From Sphingomonas sp. dw_22 (GTDB lineage Bacteria; Pseudomonadota; Alphaproteobacteria; Sphingomonadales; Sphingomonadaceae), in NCBI RefSeq assembly GCF_018449795.1, contig NZ_JAAVVE010000016.1, positions 1-64,000 on the forward strand: a stretch of DNA of 64,000 bases, written 5' to 3'. Positions 8,968-20,116 of this stretch are shown here, in pieces. The translations under genes were made by a program, and so were the position numbers. The notes beneath the pieces were generated by a model. That model made no database searches and was not told the origin of the DNA. It saw only the letters and a list, made by a program, of their open reading frames with translations. Every line of letters begins with the position of its first letter. Position 1 is the first letter of the stretch.

Positions 8968-9016
8968 TCGTTGCGGCGTCGCGCGAAAATTATTTGTTCG
9001 CGCGACGCCGCGACGA
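8968..9016. terminator. Long hairpin between convergent ccmB and the RNA methyltransferase
   Basis: A 20-bp stem (8968-8987 with 8997-9016, one T/C mismatch) encloses a 9-nt AT-rich loop. It lies between two convergent genes, as expected of a bidirectional terminator. There is no clean T-run on either side, so it may instead be a solitary REP-like palindrome. Confidence 0.6.
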
Positions 9017-9038
9017 AGAAGATTGCGCTGCGCGCGGC

Positions 9039-9908
9039 TCAGCGGCTCCAGCGCGCGAAGATGGCCGTCGGCAGCAGCAGCCCGCGTGCCTCTTCGCGCA
9101 CCGCTAGTTCGCCACAGTCGATCGTGCCGCCGAGATGCGCGACATGCTGGCGCAGCAACTCGCCGATCGCCAGCGCCGACATGCGCACCGCGTACACCGT
9201 CAGGAACAGGAAGCGCGAATTCGCATCGAGCAGCTTCGCCGCGTCCGCGATCAGCCCGGGCAGCCCTTCCTCCAGCTTCCACACTTCGCCGTTCGGCCCG
9301 CGCCCCCATTTGGGCGGATCGAGGATGATCCCGTCATAGCGCCGCTCGCGCCGCACTTCGCGCGCGGTGAACTTCGCCGCATCGTCGATCATCCAGCGGA
9401 TCGGCTTGTCCTCCATGCCCGACAGCGCGGCATTGGCCTTGCCCTCGGCCACCGATTTCTTGGAGGCATCGACATGCGTCATCCGCGCGCCCGCCGCCGC
9501 CAGCGCCAGCGTGCCGACGCCGGTATAGCCGAACAGGTTCATGCATTCGGGCGCCTCGACGCCGTCGATCCGCGCGCGCATCCAGTCCCATACCGGCGCC
9601 ATGTCCGGGAAGAAGCCGAGATGGCGGAAGGGCGTGGTCTGCGCCGTGAACTTCACCTCGCGCCACGCAAGCGGCCAGCCTTCGCGCGGCACCGGCTTGT
9701 GGAACACCCAGCGGCCGCCGCCCTCGTCGTCGGGGGCGGGGACGAACTCGCCATGCGCGTCCCAGTCAGCCTGGGCCGGCGCCCACATCGCCTGCGGCTC
9801 GGGCCGGATGAAGCGATAGGGGCCATAGCGCTCCAGCTTGCGGCCATGCCCGCTGTCGACCAGCCCGTAATCGGCCCAGGGCTCGCCGGTGAGGATCGCG
9901 AGCTTCAT
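9039..9908 (-). CDS. Class I SAM-dependent RNA methyltransferase (RlmI/RlmK-like)
   Basis: This 289-aa protein has the SAM-binding motif NLFGYTGVGTL (124-134), an acidic HVDASKK strand and the catalytic-site motif LDPPKWGRG (196-204). These are typical of Methyltrans_SAM (PF10672-like) rRNA methyltransferases. It lacks the N-terminal PUA domain of full RlmI, so the target base should not be assumed. It starts at an ATG overlapping the thrC stop as ATGA and is the last gene of the thrC transcript. Confidence 0.87.
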   Translation of the reverse strand: MKLAILTGEPWADYGLVDSGHGRKLERYGPYRFIRPEPQAMWAPAQADWDAHGEFVPAPDDEGGGRWVFHKPVPREGWPLAWREVKFTAQTTPFRHLGFFPDMAPVWDWMRARIDGVEAPECMNLFGYTGVGTLALAAAGARMTHVDASKKSVAEGKANAALSGMEDKPIRWMIDDAAKFTAREVRRERRYDGIILDPPKWGRGPNGEVWKLEEGLPGLIADAAKLLDANSRFLFLTVYAVRMSALAIGELLRQHVAHLGGTIDCGELAVREEARGLLLPTAIFARWSR

Positions 9909-11296
9909 GGCCGCTGGCGGGCACGCTCGGCGATATAGGCCGTGATCGCGCCGAATTCGGCGGGCAGCACGTCATAGCGCTCCTGCCGTTCGAACAGGTC
10001 GCCGATCCGCGAGGGCATTTGCGGCCGCGAACCCGTCGCGCGCTCGACCGCGTCGCGGAACTTGGCCGGATGCGCCGTCGCCAGCGTCACCACCGGAGTC
10101 TCCACGGGCAGTTCGGCGCGGCGCGCCGCCGCGAGACCGATCGCGGTGTGCGGATCGATCACCTGGTTCGCCTCCGCCGCGGCCCAGCGCATCGCCTCGT
10201 TCATTTCGTCGGGCTCGATCCGGTCGCTGGTGAACAGCTTCGCGGCGCCTTCGCGCTGCGCATTGGTCAACTGCATCGCCCGGCTCGCCTCGAACCAGCG
10301 CATCTGATCGGCCACCGGCGCGTCCGAGAGGTCGAAAAGCAGCCGCTCGAAGTTGGAGCTGACCTGGATGTCCATCGAGGGCGCGGCGGTGGGCGTCACC
10401 GTGCCGGCCGAATAGTCGCCGGAGGAAAGCGCGCGGTGGAGGATGTCGTTGACGTTGGTCGCGACGATCAGCCGCTCGATCGGCAGGCCCATCCGGCTCG
10501 CGACATAGCCCGCGAACACGTCGCCGAAATTGCCGGTCGGCACCGAGAAGGCGACCTTGCGCTCGGGCGCGCCCAGCCGGACGGCGGCGTAGAAATAATA
10601 GACCACCTGTGCCATCAGCCGCGCCCAGTTGATCGAATTGACCGCGCTGAGCTGGAAGCGCCCGGCGAACCCGGCATCGTTGAACATCGCCTTCACCAGC
10701 GCCTGGGCGTCGTCGAAGCTGCCTTCGATCGCGATGTTGTGGACATTGGGCGCGAGCACCGTCGTCATCTGGCGGCGTTGCACGTCGGAGACGCGGCCCT
10801 TGGGGTGGAGCATGAAGATGTCCACGCCCATCCGCCCGGCCACCGCGTCGATCGCCGCGCTGCCGGTGTCGCCCGAGGTCGCGCCGACGATGGTGAGATG
10901 GGCATCGCTGCCGGCCAGGAACTTCTCGAACAGCAGCCCCAGGAGCTGGAGCGCCACGTCCTTGAACGCCAGCGTCGGCCCATGGAACAGCTCGAGCAGC
11001 CAGTTGCGCTCGTCGAGTTGCGCCAGCGGCGTCACCGCGGCGTGCGAGAAGCGGCCATAGGCCTGGGTGCAGAGCGTTCGCAGCTCGTCCTCGCTCAGGT
11101 CTCCGGCGACGAAAGGCAGCATCACCCGCACCGCCGTCTCGACATAGGAGAGGCCGGCCAGCCCGGCGATCTGATCGCGGGTAAAGCTCGGCCAGGTCAC
11201 GGGCACATACAGCCCGCCATCGCTCGCCAGCCCGGCAAGCGTCACGTCACGGAAGCCGAGCAGGGGCGCGGCGCCTCGGGTACTCTGGTAGCGCAT
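9905..11296 (-). CDS. thrC: Threonine synthase
   Basis: This 463-aa PLP enzyme converts O-phospho-L-homoserine to L-threonine. The PLP lysine is K112 in TLAFKDVALQ. The N-terminus MRYQSTRGAAP and the motif GATSGDTGSAAI are characteristic of the long class of bacterial threonine synthase. I begin at the ATG at 11296; upstream codons in frame would add 12 atypical residues. Its gene overlaps the following methyltransferase by 4 bp. A palindromic repeat separates it from the upstream SURF1 gene, so it may have its own promoter. Confidence 0.96.
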   Translation of the reverse strand: MRYQSTRGAAPLLGFRDVTLAGLASDGGLYVPVTWPSFTRDQIAGLAGLSYVETAVRVMLPFVAGDLSEDELRTLCTQAYGRFSHAAVTPLAQLDERNWLLELFHGPTLAFKDVALQLLGLLFEKFLAGSDAHLTIVGATSGDTGSAAIDAVAGRMGVDIFMLHPKGRVSDVQRRQMTTVLAPNVHNIAIEGSFDDAQALVKAMFNDAGFAGRFQLSAVNSINWARLMAQVVYYFYAAVRLGAPERKVAFSVPTGNFGDVFAGYVASRMGLPIERLIVATNVNDILHRALSSGDYSAGTVTPTAAPSMDIQVSSNFERLLFDLSDAPVADQMRWFEASRAMQLTNAQREGAAKLFTSDRIEPDEMNEAMRWAAAEANQVIDPHTAIGLAAARRAELPVETPVVTLATAHPAKFRDAVERATGSRPQMPSRIGDLFERQERYDVLPAEFGAITAYIAERARQRP

Positions 11297-11365
11297 CGTC
11301 AGGGCGTTAGCGGGCGAAGGGGTGGGGAGCAAGAAAGCCGATCTTTAGGCGGCGACGCAAGTTCC

Positions 11366-11577
11366 AATCCTTCCCCCAGCTTGCTGGGGGAGGGGGATGA
11401 GCAGGTCGCCATGCGCCCCGCGCATGGCTGGAATTGCCGGGGGCAATTCCACCTGCTCATTTCGCGCAGCGAATGGTGGAGGGGCGGCGCGAAGCGCCGT
11501 GGTCCCCAGCCGCACCGTCTCCGGCCCCTCCACCGCCTTCGGCGGCTCCCCTCCCCGAGACGAGCTCGGGGAGGATT
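11366..11577. repeat. Palindromic repeat, GGGGAGG family, extended copy
   Basis: This 212-bp copy has the same ends (AATCCTTCCCCCAGC on the left, GAGCTCGGGGAGGATT on the right) as the roughly 130-bp copies. It carries about 80 extra bases. The insert includes additional hairpins, such as CCATGCGCCCCGCGCATGG and GGAATTGCCGGGGGCAATTCC-like arms. It fills the gap between SURF1 and thrC. Confidence 0.85.
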
Positions 11578-11582
11578 TTCGA

Positions 11583-12203
11583 TCAGGCCGTCCCGCGCTG
11601 CCGCAGCCGCAGCGCCAGCACATAGATGATCGCCGCCACCCCCGCGAACAGGAACCACTGCACCGCATAGGCGAGATGGTTGTTCGGCACGCTCGAAAGC
11701 GCGGGCCGCGCGGTCGGCTCCAGGCCGGGCGCGGCCTGGTCGGCGATCAGCATCAGCGATTTGGGGTGCCCACCGAACAGCGAGGCGATGATCGGCTGGT
11801 GATCGGGGGCATGGGTGATCGTGCCCGTCACCGCGCCGCCTTTCCACGCCGGCTTGAACTTGGGATCGGGTGCGACGCCGACATCGACGAGCAGCCCGGG
11901 GCCTTCGGCGCCGGTACTGCACCGGGCGATCTGGCGGAAGCCGTTGGTGCCCTTGATGCTCCGCCCGCCCTGGCTCTGCCAGCCGACCGGCGAGAGGCAG
12001 AAGGCCGTCGCCCGGCGGAACAGATATTCGTCGCCCATCGCCAGCCGGGGAAAGGCCATCGCCGGCTTGCCCATATTGGCGGCATATTGGGCGAGCGCGG
12101 CGCGCTTCTCGGCCCGGCGATCGAGCTGCCAGACGCCGAGGCCAATCATCGCCGCGATGGCCAGGCCGACGACGATCGTCGGGATCAGCGGAAAGCGCGG
12201 CAT
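11583..12203 (-). CDS. SURF1 family cytochrome oxidase assembly protein
   Basis: This 206-aa protein has two membrane helices, one at each end (about 8-26 and 180-198), around a periplasmic domain. SURF1 proteins assist heme a insertion into oxidase subunit I. Seen motifs are LGVWQLDRRAEK after the first helix and NNHLAYAVQWFLFA before the second, both family hallmarks. It is the last gene of the ctaB-ctaG-ctaE-DUF983 block, 1 nt after the DUF983 stop codon. Confidence 0.93.
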   Translation of the reverse strand: MPRFPLIPTIVVGLAIAAMIGLGVWQLDRRAEKRAALAQYAANMGKPAMAFPRLAMGDEYLFRRATAFCLSPVGWQSQGGRSIKGTNGFRQIARCSTGAEGPGLLVDVGVAPDPKFKPAWKGGAVTGTITHAPDHQPIIASLFGGHPKSLMLIADQAAPGLEPTARPALSSVPNNHLAYAVQWFLFAGVAAIIYVLALRLRQRGTA

Positions 12204-12204
12204 C

Positions 12205-12606
12205 TCAGCTATCCTTGATCCGGCCCTCGCGCGCCTTGTTGCGATATTCGAGCGCCAGCAGCAGCCCCTTGGAGAAGCGCAGCATCACCACCACCAGCGC
12301 CAGCGTGATCGGCACCCAGAGCAGGATATGGATCAGCAGTCCCGGCTGGAAGGTGAACTCCACCCACAAGGCCATCGCGGTGACGAGCGCGCCGATGCCC
12401 AAGGTCAGGAACACCACCGGCCCGTCGCCCACGTTGAACGCGCTGAAATCGAGTCCGCAATTCGGGCATTTGTCGGCGAACTTGACGAAGCCCACGAACA
12501 GCGTCCGTGCCCCGCAGCGCGGGCAGCATCCCTTGAGCCCGGAATCGATCAGGGGAGGCGGCGCGGCGCCGTCTCCCCCGCTTTCGTTGGTCGGAAGTCC
12601 GGTCAC
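12205..12606 (-). CDS. DUF983 membrane protein of the cytochrome oxidase cluster
   Basis: This 133-aa protein has a zinc-ribbon-like pair (CCPRCG and KCPNCG, about residues 24-48) followed by two membrane helices and a basic C-terminus. DUF983 proteins are often encoded beside ctaE and SURF1 in alphaproteobacteria; their role is not defined. The start is GTG at 12606, 2 nt after the ctaE stop. Location suggests a part in oxidase assembly or metal handling, which is inference from context only. Confidence 0.88.
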   Translation of the reverse strand: MTGLPTNESGGDGAAPPPLIDSGLKGCCPRCGARTLFVGFVKFADKCPNCGLDFSAFNVGDGPVVFLTLGIGALVTAMALWVEFTFQPGLLIHILLWVPITLALVVVMLRFSKGLLLALEYRNKAREGRIKDS

Positions 12607-12608
12607 GC

Positions 12609-13445
12609 TCAGCCGGCGTGGACGGGAGCGCCCCAGCCACCCCAGACATAGATCGACGCGAACAGGAACAGCCAGACGACGTCGACGAAGTGCCAATACC
12701 AGGCGGCGGCTTCGAAGCCGAAATGCTGCTTGGGGGTGAAATCGCCCTTATAGACGCGCACCAGGTTCACGATCAGGAAGATCGTGCCCACGATCACGTG
12801 GAAGCCGTGGAAGCCGGTCGCCATGAAGAAGGCGCCGCCATAGCTGCTGCCGCCCTCGCTCGCCGCCTTGAAGGGGAAGGGGGCCTCCATATACTCGTAA
12901 GCCTGGAAGCAGCTGAACGAGATGCCGAGCAGGATCGTCAGCCACAGGCCGGCCTTCAGCCCGTCGCGATCGCCATGGATCAGGCTATGGTGCGCCCAGG
13001 TGACGGTGCAGCCCGAGCAGAGCAGGATCAGCGTGTTGAGCAGCGGGAACTGCCAGGCGTTGAGCACTTCCATGCCCTTGGGGGGCCAGGTGCCGCCCAC
13101 AGCCTCGACCGTTGAGGGGAAGAGCGAGAAATCGAACCACGCCCAGAACCAGCCGACGAAGAACATCACTTCGGAGGCGATGAACAGGATCATGCCGTAG
13201 CGCAGGTGAAGCTGCACGATCGGCGTATGATCGCCGGCATGCGCTTCCTCGATCACCTTGGACCACCAGCCGAACATCGTGATCGCCACCAGCGTCACGC
13301 CGGCGAAGAACACCAGATTGGCGGCGGGCATCTTGTGCATCCACATGATGCCGCCCGATGCCAGCACGAGCGCGGCGAACGAGCCGAACAGCGGCCAGAT
13401 GCTCGGCGGCAGGATGTGATATTGGTGGTTCTTCGCTCCGGCCAT
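12609..13445 (-). CDS. ctaE: Cytochrome c oxidase subunit III
   Basis: This 278-aa inner-membrane protein has seven predicted helices and is subunit III of the aa3-type oxidase. It opens with MAGAKNHQYHILPPSIWP, which is typical. Conserved parts include the FASEVMFF-like IASEVMFFVGWFWAWF, GFHGFHVIVGT and AAWYWHFVDVVWLFLF. It supports stability and proton uptake but binds no redox metal. The ATG at 13445 is preceded by GGGGATCGAGC. It lies 32 bp downstream of ctaG. Confidence 0.96.
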   Translation of the reverse strand: MAGAKNHQYHILPPSIWPLFGSFAALVLASGGIMWMHKMPAANLVFFAGVTLVAITMFGWWSKVIEEAHAGDHTPIVQLHLRYGMILFIASEVMFFVGWFWAWFDFSLFPSTVEAVGGTWPPKGMEVLNAWQFPLLNTLILLCSGCTVTWAHHSLIHGDRDGLKAGLWLTILLGISFSCFQAYEYMEAPFPFKAASEGGSSYGGAFFMATGFHGFHVIVGTIFLIVNLVRVYKGDFTPKQHFGFEAAAWYWHFVDVVWLFLFASIYVWGGWGAPVHAG

Positions 13446-13477
13446 GCTCGATCCCCGTTCGATGTTTTGCGGGATGC

Positions 13478-14014
13478 TTAGCTGCCCCGCGCGGCGGAAT
13501 CCACTGGGTAAAATGTGTAGGACAACGTGATTTCCTGCACGTCGCGCGTATCGGGATCGTCCAGGATCTTCGGATCGACATAGAAGATCACCGGCATGCG
13601 CGCCGTTTCGCCGGGGGCAAGCGTCTGCTGGGTAAAGCAGAAGCACTGGATCTTGGTGAAATATTTGCCCGCGCTCGTCGGCGTGACGTTGAACGTGGCC
13701 GTGCCGGTGACGGGCTTGGCCGACATGTTGGTCGCCTTGAAGAAGGCCATGTCCCGCCCGCCGATGTCGATCGTGTCCGCTCGCCGTTCGGGCTCGAACT
13801 TCCAGGGCAGCTTGGGGCTGACATTGCTGTCGAACGCGATCGTGATCTTCTGGCCCACCGATCCCGGCGCGCGCAGTCCGCGCTGCGTGGTGCCGTTGAG
13901 CCCGGTGGCCTCGCAGAACATGCGGTAGAGCGGCACGGCGGCGAAACCCAGCCCGCCCATCGAGCAAACCCCGATCGCCGCCAGGATCGCGACGCGCAGG
14001 TTGCGGCTTATCAC
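13478..14014 (-). CDS. ctaG: Cytochrome c oxidase copper chaperone CtaG (Cox11)
   Basis: This 178-aa protein delivers copper to the CuB site of oxidase subunit I. An N-terminal membrane anchor (8-28) precedes a periplasmic immunoglobulin-like domain with the copper motif C124-F-C126 in IQCFCFTQQ. C34 after the helix matches the third functional cysteine of the family. The start is GTG at 14014, overlapping the stop codon of the small upstream membrane protein. Confidence 0.95.
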   Translation of the reverse strand: MISRNLRVAILAAIGVCSMGGLGFAAVPLYRMFCEATGLNGTTQRGLRAPGSVGQKITIAFDSNVSPKLPWKFEPERRADTIDIGGRDMAFFKATNMSAKPVTGTATFNVTPTSAGKYFTKIQCFCFTQQTLAPGETARMPVIFYVDPKILDDPDTRDVQEITLSYTFYPVDSAARGS

Positions 14015-14166
14015 CCCGCGAGCCCGAGCCGGATCTTCACGATCGAGATCGCGAAGACCAGGATCACGAACACGCCCAGCAGCACCGCCATGATGCGCGC
14101 CCGTGCCCGCTGCCGTGCCCGGATCGCCTCGACGGTCGGCGCCGGAATTTCGCTACGCTCGCTCAT
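14011..14166 (-). CDS. Small single-helix protein between ctaB and ctaG (CoxF-like position)
   Basis: This 51-aa ORF is joined to both neighbours by 4-bp overlaps (ATGA with ctaB, GTGA with ctaG), which strongly argues that it is translated. It has a basic cytoplasmic stretch ([10 protein letters not shown], 16-25) and one hydrophobic helix (26-43). Short anchored proteins at this position are common in alphaproteobacterial cox operons and are sometimes named CoxF. I cannot assign a biochemical role. Confidence 0.8.
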   Translation of the reverse strand: MSERSEIPAPTVEAIRARQRARARIMAVLLGVFVILVFAISIVKIRLGLAG

Positions 14167-15068
14167 TGCACCCACCTGTCGACGACCAGCGCCCCGAACA
14201 CCACGAAAAGATAGAGGATCGAATATTTGAACAAGGTCTTCTCGGGCGCCATCGCATCGCCCGGTTGGCTCGTGCGCAGCGCGACCCGCGCGGCCAGCGC
14301 CAGGAACGCCGCCGTGGTCAGGCTCGCGACCACGCCATAGACCGGGCCGGTCAGCCCCAGCGGCCATGGCGCGATCGCCGCGATGGCCATCGGGATCGAA
14401 TAGAGGCCGATCTGGTGCCGCGTGATGCGCTCGCCCGCCACGACGGGCAGCATCGGCACGCCAGCATTGGCGTAATCGGTCTTCACGAACAGCGCGAGCG
14501 CCCAGAAATGCGGCGGCGTCCACAGGAAGATCAGCAGGAAGAGGAGGATCGGCAGCGTCGCCACGTCCCCCGTCGCCGCGGCCCAGCCGATCAGCGGCGG
14601 AAAGGCGCCGGCCGCGCCGCCGATGACGATGTTCTGCGGCGTCCGGCGCTTGAGCCAGATCGTATAAACGAAGACGTAGAACAGGATCGACACGGCGAGG
14701 ATGACCGTTGCGGCCAGGTTCACCGCGAAATACATCAGCACAAGGCTGAACCCCGCCAGTCCGACGCCGAAGTGCAGCGCCGATTCGCGCTCCATGCGGC
14801 CGGCCGGCAGCGGGCGCCGCTGGGTCCGCTTCATCTTGGCGTCGAGATCGGCCTCATACCATTGGTTGAGCGCCCCTGCCGCGCCCGCGCCCAGCGCGAT
14901 GCACAGGATCGCGGTGAATCCCAGCACCGGATGGATCGGGGTAGGCGCCGCCAGCATCCCGCACAGCCCGGTGAAGACGACGAGCGTCATCACCCGCGGC
15001 TTGGTGAGCGCGAGGAAATCGCGCCAGTCGGCGGGGAGGCTTGGAGAAAGGGTGGACGCGGAAGACAT
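14163..15068 (-). CDS. ctaB: Heme O synthase (protoheme IX farnesyltransferase)
   Basis: This 301-aa UbiA-superfamily membrane enzyme farnesylates heme b to heme O, the precursor of heme a in the oxidase. The first prenyl-diphosphate site is [16 protein letters not shown] (68-83) with the Asp-rich centre. A second conserved loop is [13 protein letters not shown]. About nine helices are expected. It heads the ctaB-51aa-ctaG-ctaE-DUF983-SURF1 run of overlapping or closely spaced genes. The upstream gap holds an inverted repeat and a 95-aa ORF. Confidence 0.96.
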   Translation of the reverse strand: MSSASTLSPSLPADWRDFLALTKPRVMTLVVFTGLCGMLAAPTPIHPVLGFTAILCIALGAGAAGALNQWYEADLDAKMKRTQRRPLPAGRMERESALHFGVGLAGFSLVLMYFAVNLAATVILAVSILFYVFVYTIWLKRRTPQNIVIGGAAGAFPPLIGWAAATGDVATLPILLFLLIFLWTPPHFWALALFVKTDYANAGVPMLPVVAGERITRHQIGLYSIPMAIAAIAPWPLGLTGPVYGVVASLTTAAFLALAARVALRTSQPGDAMAPEKTLFKYSILYLFVVFGALVVDRWVQ

Positions 15069-15170
15069 GGCTGCGGGCGCTATAGGCCCGCGCGTCCCCC
15101 GGGGAAAGGCCTAGGCGCGAAGAGGGGATGGGGCCGCGCCGAGAGTCTGATCCACCGATATTGAAGCACT

Positions 15171-15265
15171 TCCCCGGCGAAGGCCGGGGCCCAGTTTCCA
15201 CGAAGTCGAGACGGCAGGATGACACTTCCAATGTCTCGCGACTGGGCCCCGGCCTTTGCCGGGGA
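15171..15265. repeat. Inverted repeat with CCCCGGC/GCCGGGG arms
   Basis: Arms 15171-15194 and 15242-15265 are reverse complements over 24 bp with one mismatch. Each arm also folds on itself (CCCCGGCGAAGGCCGGGG). The 47-bp centre is unrelated to the other repeats. It occupies most of the gap between ctaB and the 95-aa ORF and resembles dispersed intergenic palindromes. Confidence 0.85.
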
Positions 15266-15293
15266 AACCGATTCCAATCGACTGAATTCGACC

Positions 15294-15581
15294 CTAGCTC
15301 AGCCGTCTCCGGTTCGCCTTCACCTTCCGGCGATAATGCCTGAGCACCTTGCGCGTGCCGGCGAGCGGCGTGGCGCCCAATTGCCCGGTGACCAGCGCGG
15401 TCTGCAATTCGGTTGCGGCCTGCATCTTTTCCGACAGCATCAGCCAGGCCTCGCTTCTCGCCGCCGGCCCGCCCATCGCCATCTTCGCGAGGCGGAGCCC
15501 GATCACGGTGGAAGCCTCCATGCCCAGCGCCCATGCATCCAGCCCGGCGCCGGCCCAGCCCGCATATGGCCATTTGTCCAT
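15294..15581 (-). CDS. Conserved-looking 95-aa protein of unknown function
   Basis: I do not recognise a family with certainty. The ATG at 15581 is preceded by GAAAGGGC with a 4-nt gap, and the frame has normal codon use. The sequence starts MDKWPYAGWAGAG, is mostly helical (LMLSEKMQAATELQTALVTG) and ends in a very basic tail (KVLRHYRRKVKANRRR). Length and composition recall small phasin-like proteins, but this is weak. It lies downstream of the ctaD terminator, so it probably has its own transcript or is read with ctaB. Confidence 0.65.
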   Translation of the reverse strand: MDKWPYAGWAGAGLDAWALGMEASTVIGLRLAKMAMGGPAARSEAWLMLSEKMQAATELQTALVTGQLGATPLAGTRKVLRHYRRKVKANRRRLS

Positions 15582-15661
15582 TGTTGCCCTTTCGATGAGT
15601 CTGCGGGCGATCAACGGTTGAAGCGCCCGGGCGGGGGCATCGGCGCGCCGGGGCCGCGAAA

Positions 15662-15691
15662 AGAAAACGCCCCGGAGTTTCCCCCGGGGCG
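15662..15691 (-). terminator. Intrinsic terminator after ctaD
   Basis: Read on the minus strand, an 8-bp stem (CGCCCCGG with CCGGGGCG) and 8-nt loop are followed by TTTTCTTTTC. This begins 27 bp after the ctaD stop codon. It separates the ctaC-ctaD transcript from the ctaB group. Confidence 0.85.
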
Positions 15692-15717
15692 CTTCGCTTC
15701 CCGCCTTTCGGCGGATC

Positions 15718-18460
<2,743 letters not shown>

Positions 18461-18527
18461 CGTTTGTTTTCACCCTGTTCCCGGAGCGCCGTAGGCGGGG
18501 CTTATGGGAATCCCCCCATGTCAGCGG

Positions 18528-18555
18528 CCTATACCCGGCTCTACCCTGATCTCAA
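18528..18555 (-). promoter_or_regulatory. Candidate promoter of ctaC-ctaD
   Basis: On the minus strand TTGAGA (18555-18550) and TATAGG (18533-18528) are 16 bp apart, about 68 bp upstream of the ctaC start codon. The match to the sigma-70 consensus is fair (5/6 and 4/6). The call rests on sequence only. Confidence 0.4.
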
Positions 18556-18631
18556 GCTTTTTGCGCGCGGTTGCGGACGCGGGTGCCGGCTCCTAAGAGG
18601 GCGCCACCCCTTGCGCATATGGAGTTGAGCT

Positions 18632-19213
18632 TTGAGCGGCGACGCAATCCTGGACGAGTTTCGAGATGCCGGCGCCTTGCTGGAGGGGCATTTCATCCTT
18701 TCGTCGGGCCTGCGCTCGCCCGTCTTCCTCCAGAAGATGCGGATTTTCGAGGATCCGGTACGCACCGCGCGGGTATGCGGCGCGCTGGGCGCGCTGATTC
18801 GCGAGACCTTCGGCCAGGTGGACATGGTGGTCTCGCCCGCGATCGGCGGCATCATCCCCGGCTATGAGACCGCGCGGGCGCTGGGCTGCAAGGCCGTGTT
18901 CGTCGAGCGCGAGGACGGCGAGTTCCAGCTCCGCCGCGGCTTCGAGATCCCCGCCGGCGCCCGCGTCGTGATGGTCGAGGATATCGTGACGACCGGGCTC
19001 AGCTCGCGCGAGTGCATCGCCGCGATCCGCAAGCATCCCGGCGAGCTGCTCGGCGCCGCCTGCATCGTCGATCGCTCGAACGGCAAGGCCGATATCGGCG
19101 TGCCGCTGGTCGCGCTCACGCGACTCGACGTGCCGGCCTATCCCGCCGATCAGCTTCCGCCCGAGCTGGCGGCGATCCCCGCGATCAAGCCCGGGAGCCG
19201 CGCGCTGGCATGA
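18632..19213 (+). CDS. pyrE: Orotate phosphoribosyltransferase
   Basis: This 193-aa enzyme makes orotidine 5'-monophosphate from orotate and PRPP in pyrimidine synthesis. The PRPP-binding loop is [14 protein letters not shown] (112-125), with the flexible catalytic loop around [14 protein letters not shown]. The start is TTG at 18632 with GGAG 7 nt upstream; the nearby ATG at 18619 is in another frame. The stop overlaps pdxJ as ATGA, forming a pyrE-pdxJ-acpS-lepB run. Confidence 0.95.
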   Translation: MSGDAILDEFRDAGALLEGHFILSSGLRSPVFLQKMRIFEDPVRTARVCGALGALIRETFGQVDMVVSPAIGGIIPGYETARALGCKAVFVEREDGEFQLRRGFEIPAGARVVMVEDIVTTGLSSRECIAAIRKHPGELLGAACIVDRSNGKADIGVPLVALTRLDVPAYPADQLPPELAAIPAIKPGSRALA

Positions 19214-19965
19214 GCGGCGCGGCGCATCTGGGGGCGGCGCCCGGCAGGCTCCGCCTCGGCCTCAACATCGATCATGTCGCGACCGTGCGGAACGCGCGCG
19301 GCAGCGGCTATCCCGATCCCGTCCGCGCGGCGCTGCTCGCGGCGGAGGCCGGCGCCGACGGCATCACCGCGCATCTGCGCGAGGATCGCCGCCACATCAC
19401 CGACGACGATATCGCCCGCCTCTCCGCCGAGCTGACGATCCCGCTCAACCTCGAGATGGCGGCGACCGAGGAGATGCTGGCGATCGCGCTGCGCCACCGC
19501 CCCCACGCGGTCTGCATCGTCCCCGAGAAGCGCGAGGAGCGCACCACCGAGGGCGGGCTCGACGCGGCCGGGCAGCACAACCACCTCGCGCCGATGGTCG
19601 CGAAGCTGCTCGACGCCGGCTGCCGCGTGTCGCTGTTCGTCGAGCCCGACGAGCGCCAGATCGACGCGGCGCTGCGCCTGCGCGCGCCCGTCGTGGAGCT
19701 CCACACCGGCCGCTATTGCGAGCTTGCCGAGGATGCCCGCGCCCAGGAGCTGAAACGCATCGCCGACGCCGCCGCGCTCGCCGCCAAGGCGGGGCTGGAG
19801 CCGCATGCGGGCCATGGCCTCACCTTCGACAATGTCGTCCCTATTGCCGCGATCCCGCAGGTTGCGGAACTGAACATCGGCCATTTCCTGATCGGCGAGG
19901 CGATCTTCGAGGGGCTGGTGCCGGTGGTGCTCCGGATGCGCGGATTGATGGACAGCGCGAGATGA
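19210..19965 (+). CDS. pdxJ: Pyridoxine 5'-phosphate synthase
   Basis: This 251-aa TIM-barrel enzyme condenses 3-amino-2-oxopropyl phosphate with 1-deoxyxylulose 5-phosphate to form pyridoxine 5'-phosphate. Seen motifs are [12 protein letters not shown] (19-30), HLREDRRHI and the C-terminal [11 protein letters not shown] and [12 protein letters not shown], all conserved in PdxJ. It starts at an ATG overlapping the pyrE stop. A palindromic repeat separates it from acpS; the pdxJ-acpS order is common in proteobacteria. Confidence 0.97.
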   Translation: MSGAAHLGAAPGRLRLGLNIDHVATVRNARGSGYPDPVRAALLAAEAGADGITAHLREDRRHITDDDIARLSAELTIPLNLEMAATEEMLAIALRHRPHAVCIVPEKREERTTEGGLDAAGQHNHLAPMVAKLLDAGCRVSLFVEPDERQIDAALRLRAPVVELHTGRYCELAEDARAQELKRIADAAALAAKAGLEPHAGHGLTFDNVVPIAAIPQVAELNIGHFLIGEAIFEGLVPVVLRMRGLMDSAR

Positions 19966-19977
19966 GCGGACTTCTCC

Positions 19978-20111
19978 GATCCTCCCCGGTACGGGGAGGG
20001 GGACCGCTCGCGAAGCGAGTGGTGGAGGGGGCTCGCCGCGAGGGATGTCGCTTGGGGCGCTCCCCCTCCACCAGCCTTCGGCTGGTCCCCCTCCCCGTGC
20101 CGGGGAGGATC
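19978..20111. repeat. Palindromic repeat, GGGGAGG family, copy between pdxJ and acpS
   Basis: The 134-bp element begins GATCCTCCCCGGTACGGGG and ends CCGGGGAGGATC. Inner arms GGTGGAGGGGGC and GCTCCCCCTCCACC pair around the centre, and a CGCTCGCGAAGCGAG hairpin lies in the left half. It fills almost all of the gap between pdxJ and acpS. Confidence 0.92.
20102..20110 (+). promoter_or_regulatory. Repeat-derived Shine-Dalgarno sequence of acpS
   Basis: GGGGAGGAT at the repeat end lies 6 nt upstream of the acpS ATG at 20117, an ideal distance. No other ribosome-binding site is present. Confidence 0.65.
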
Positions 20112-20116
20112 TGCGC

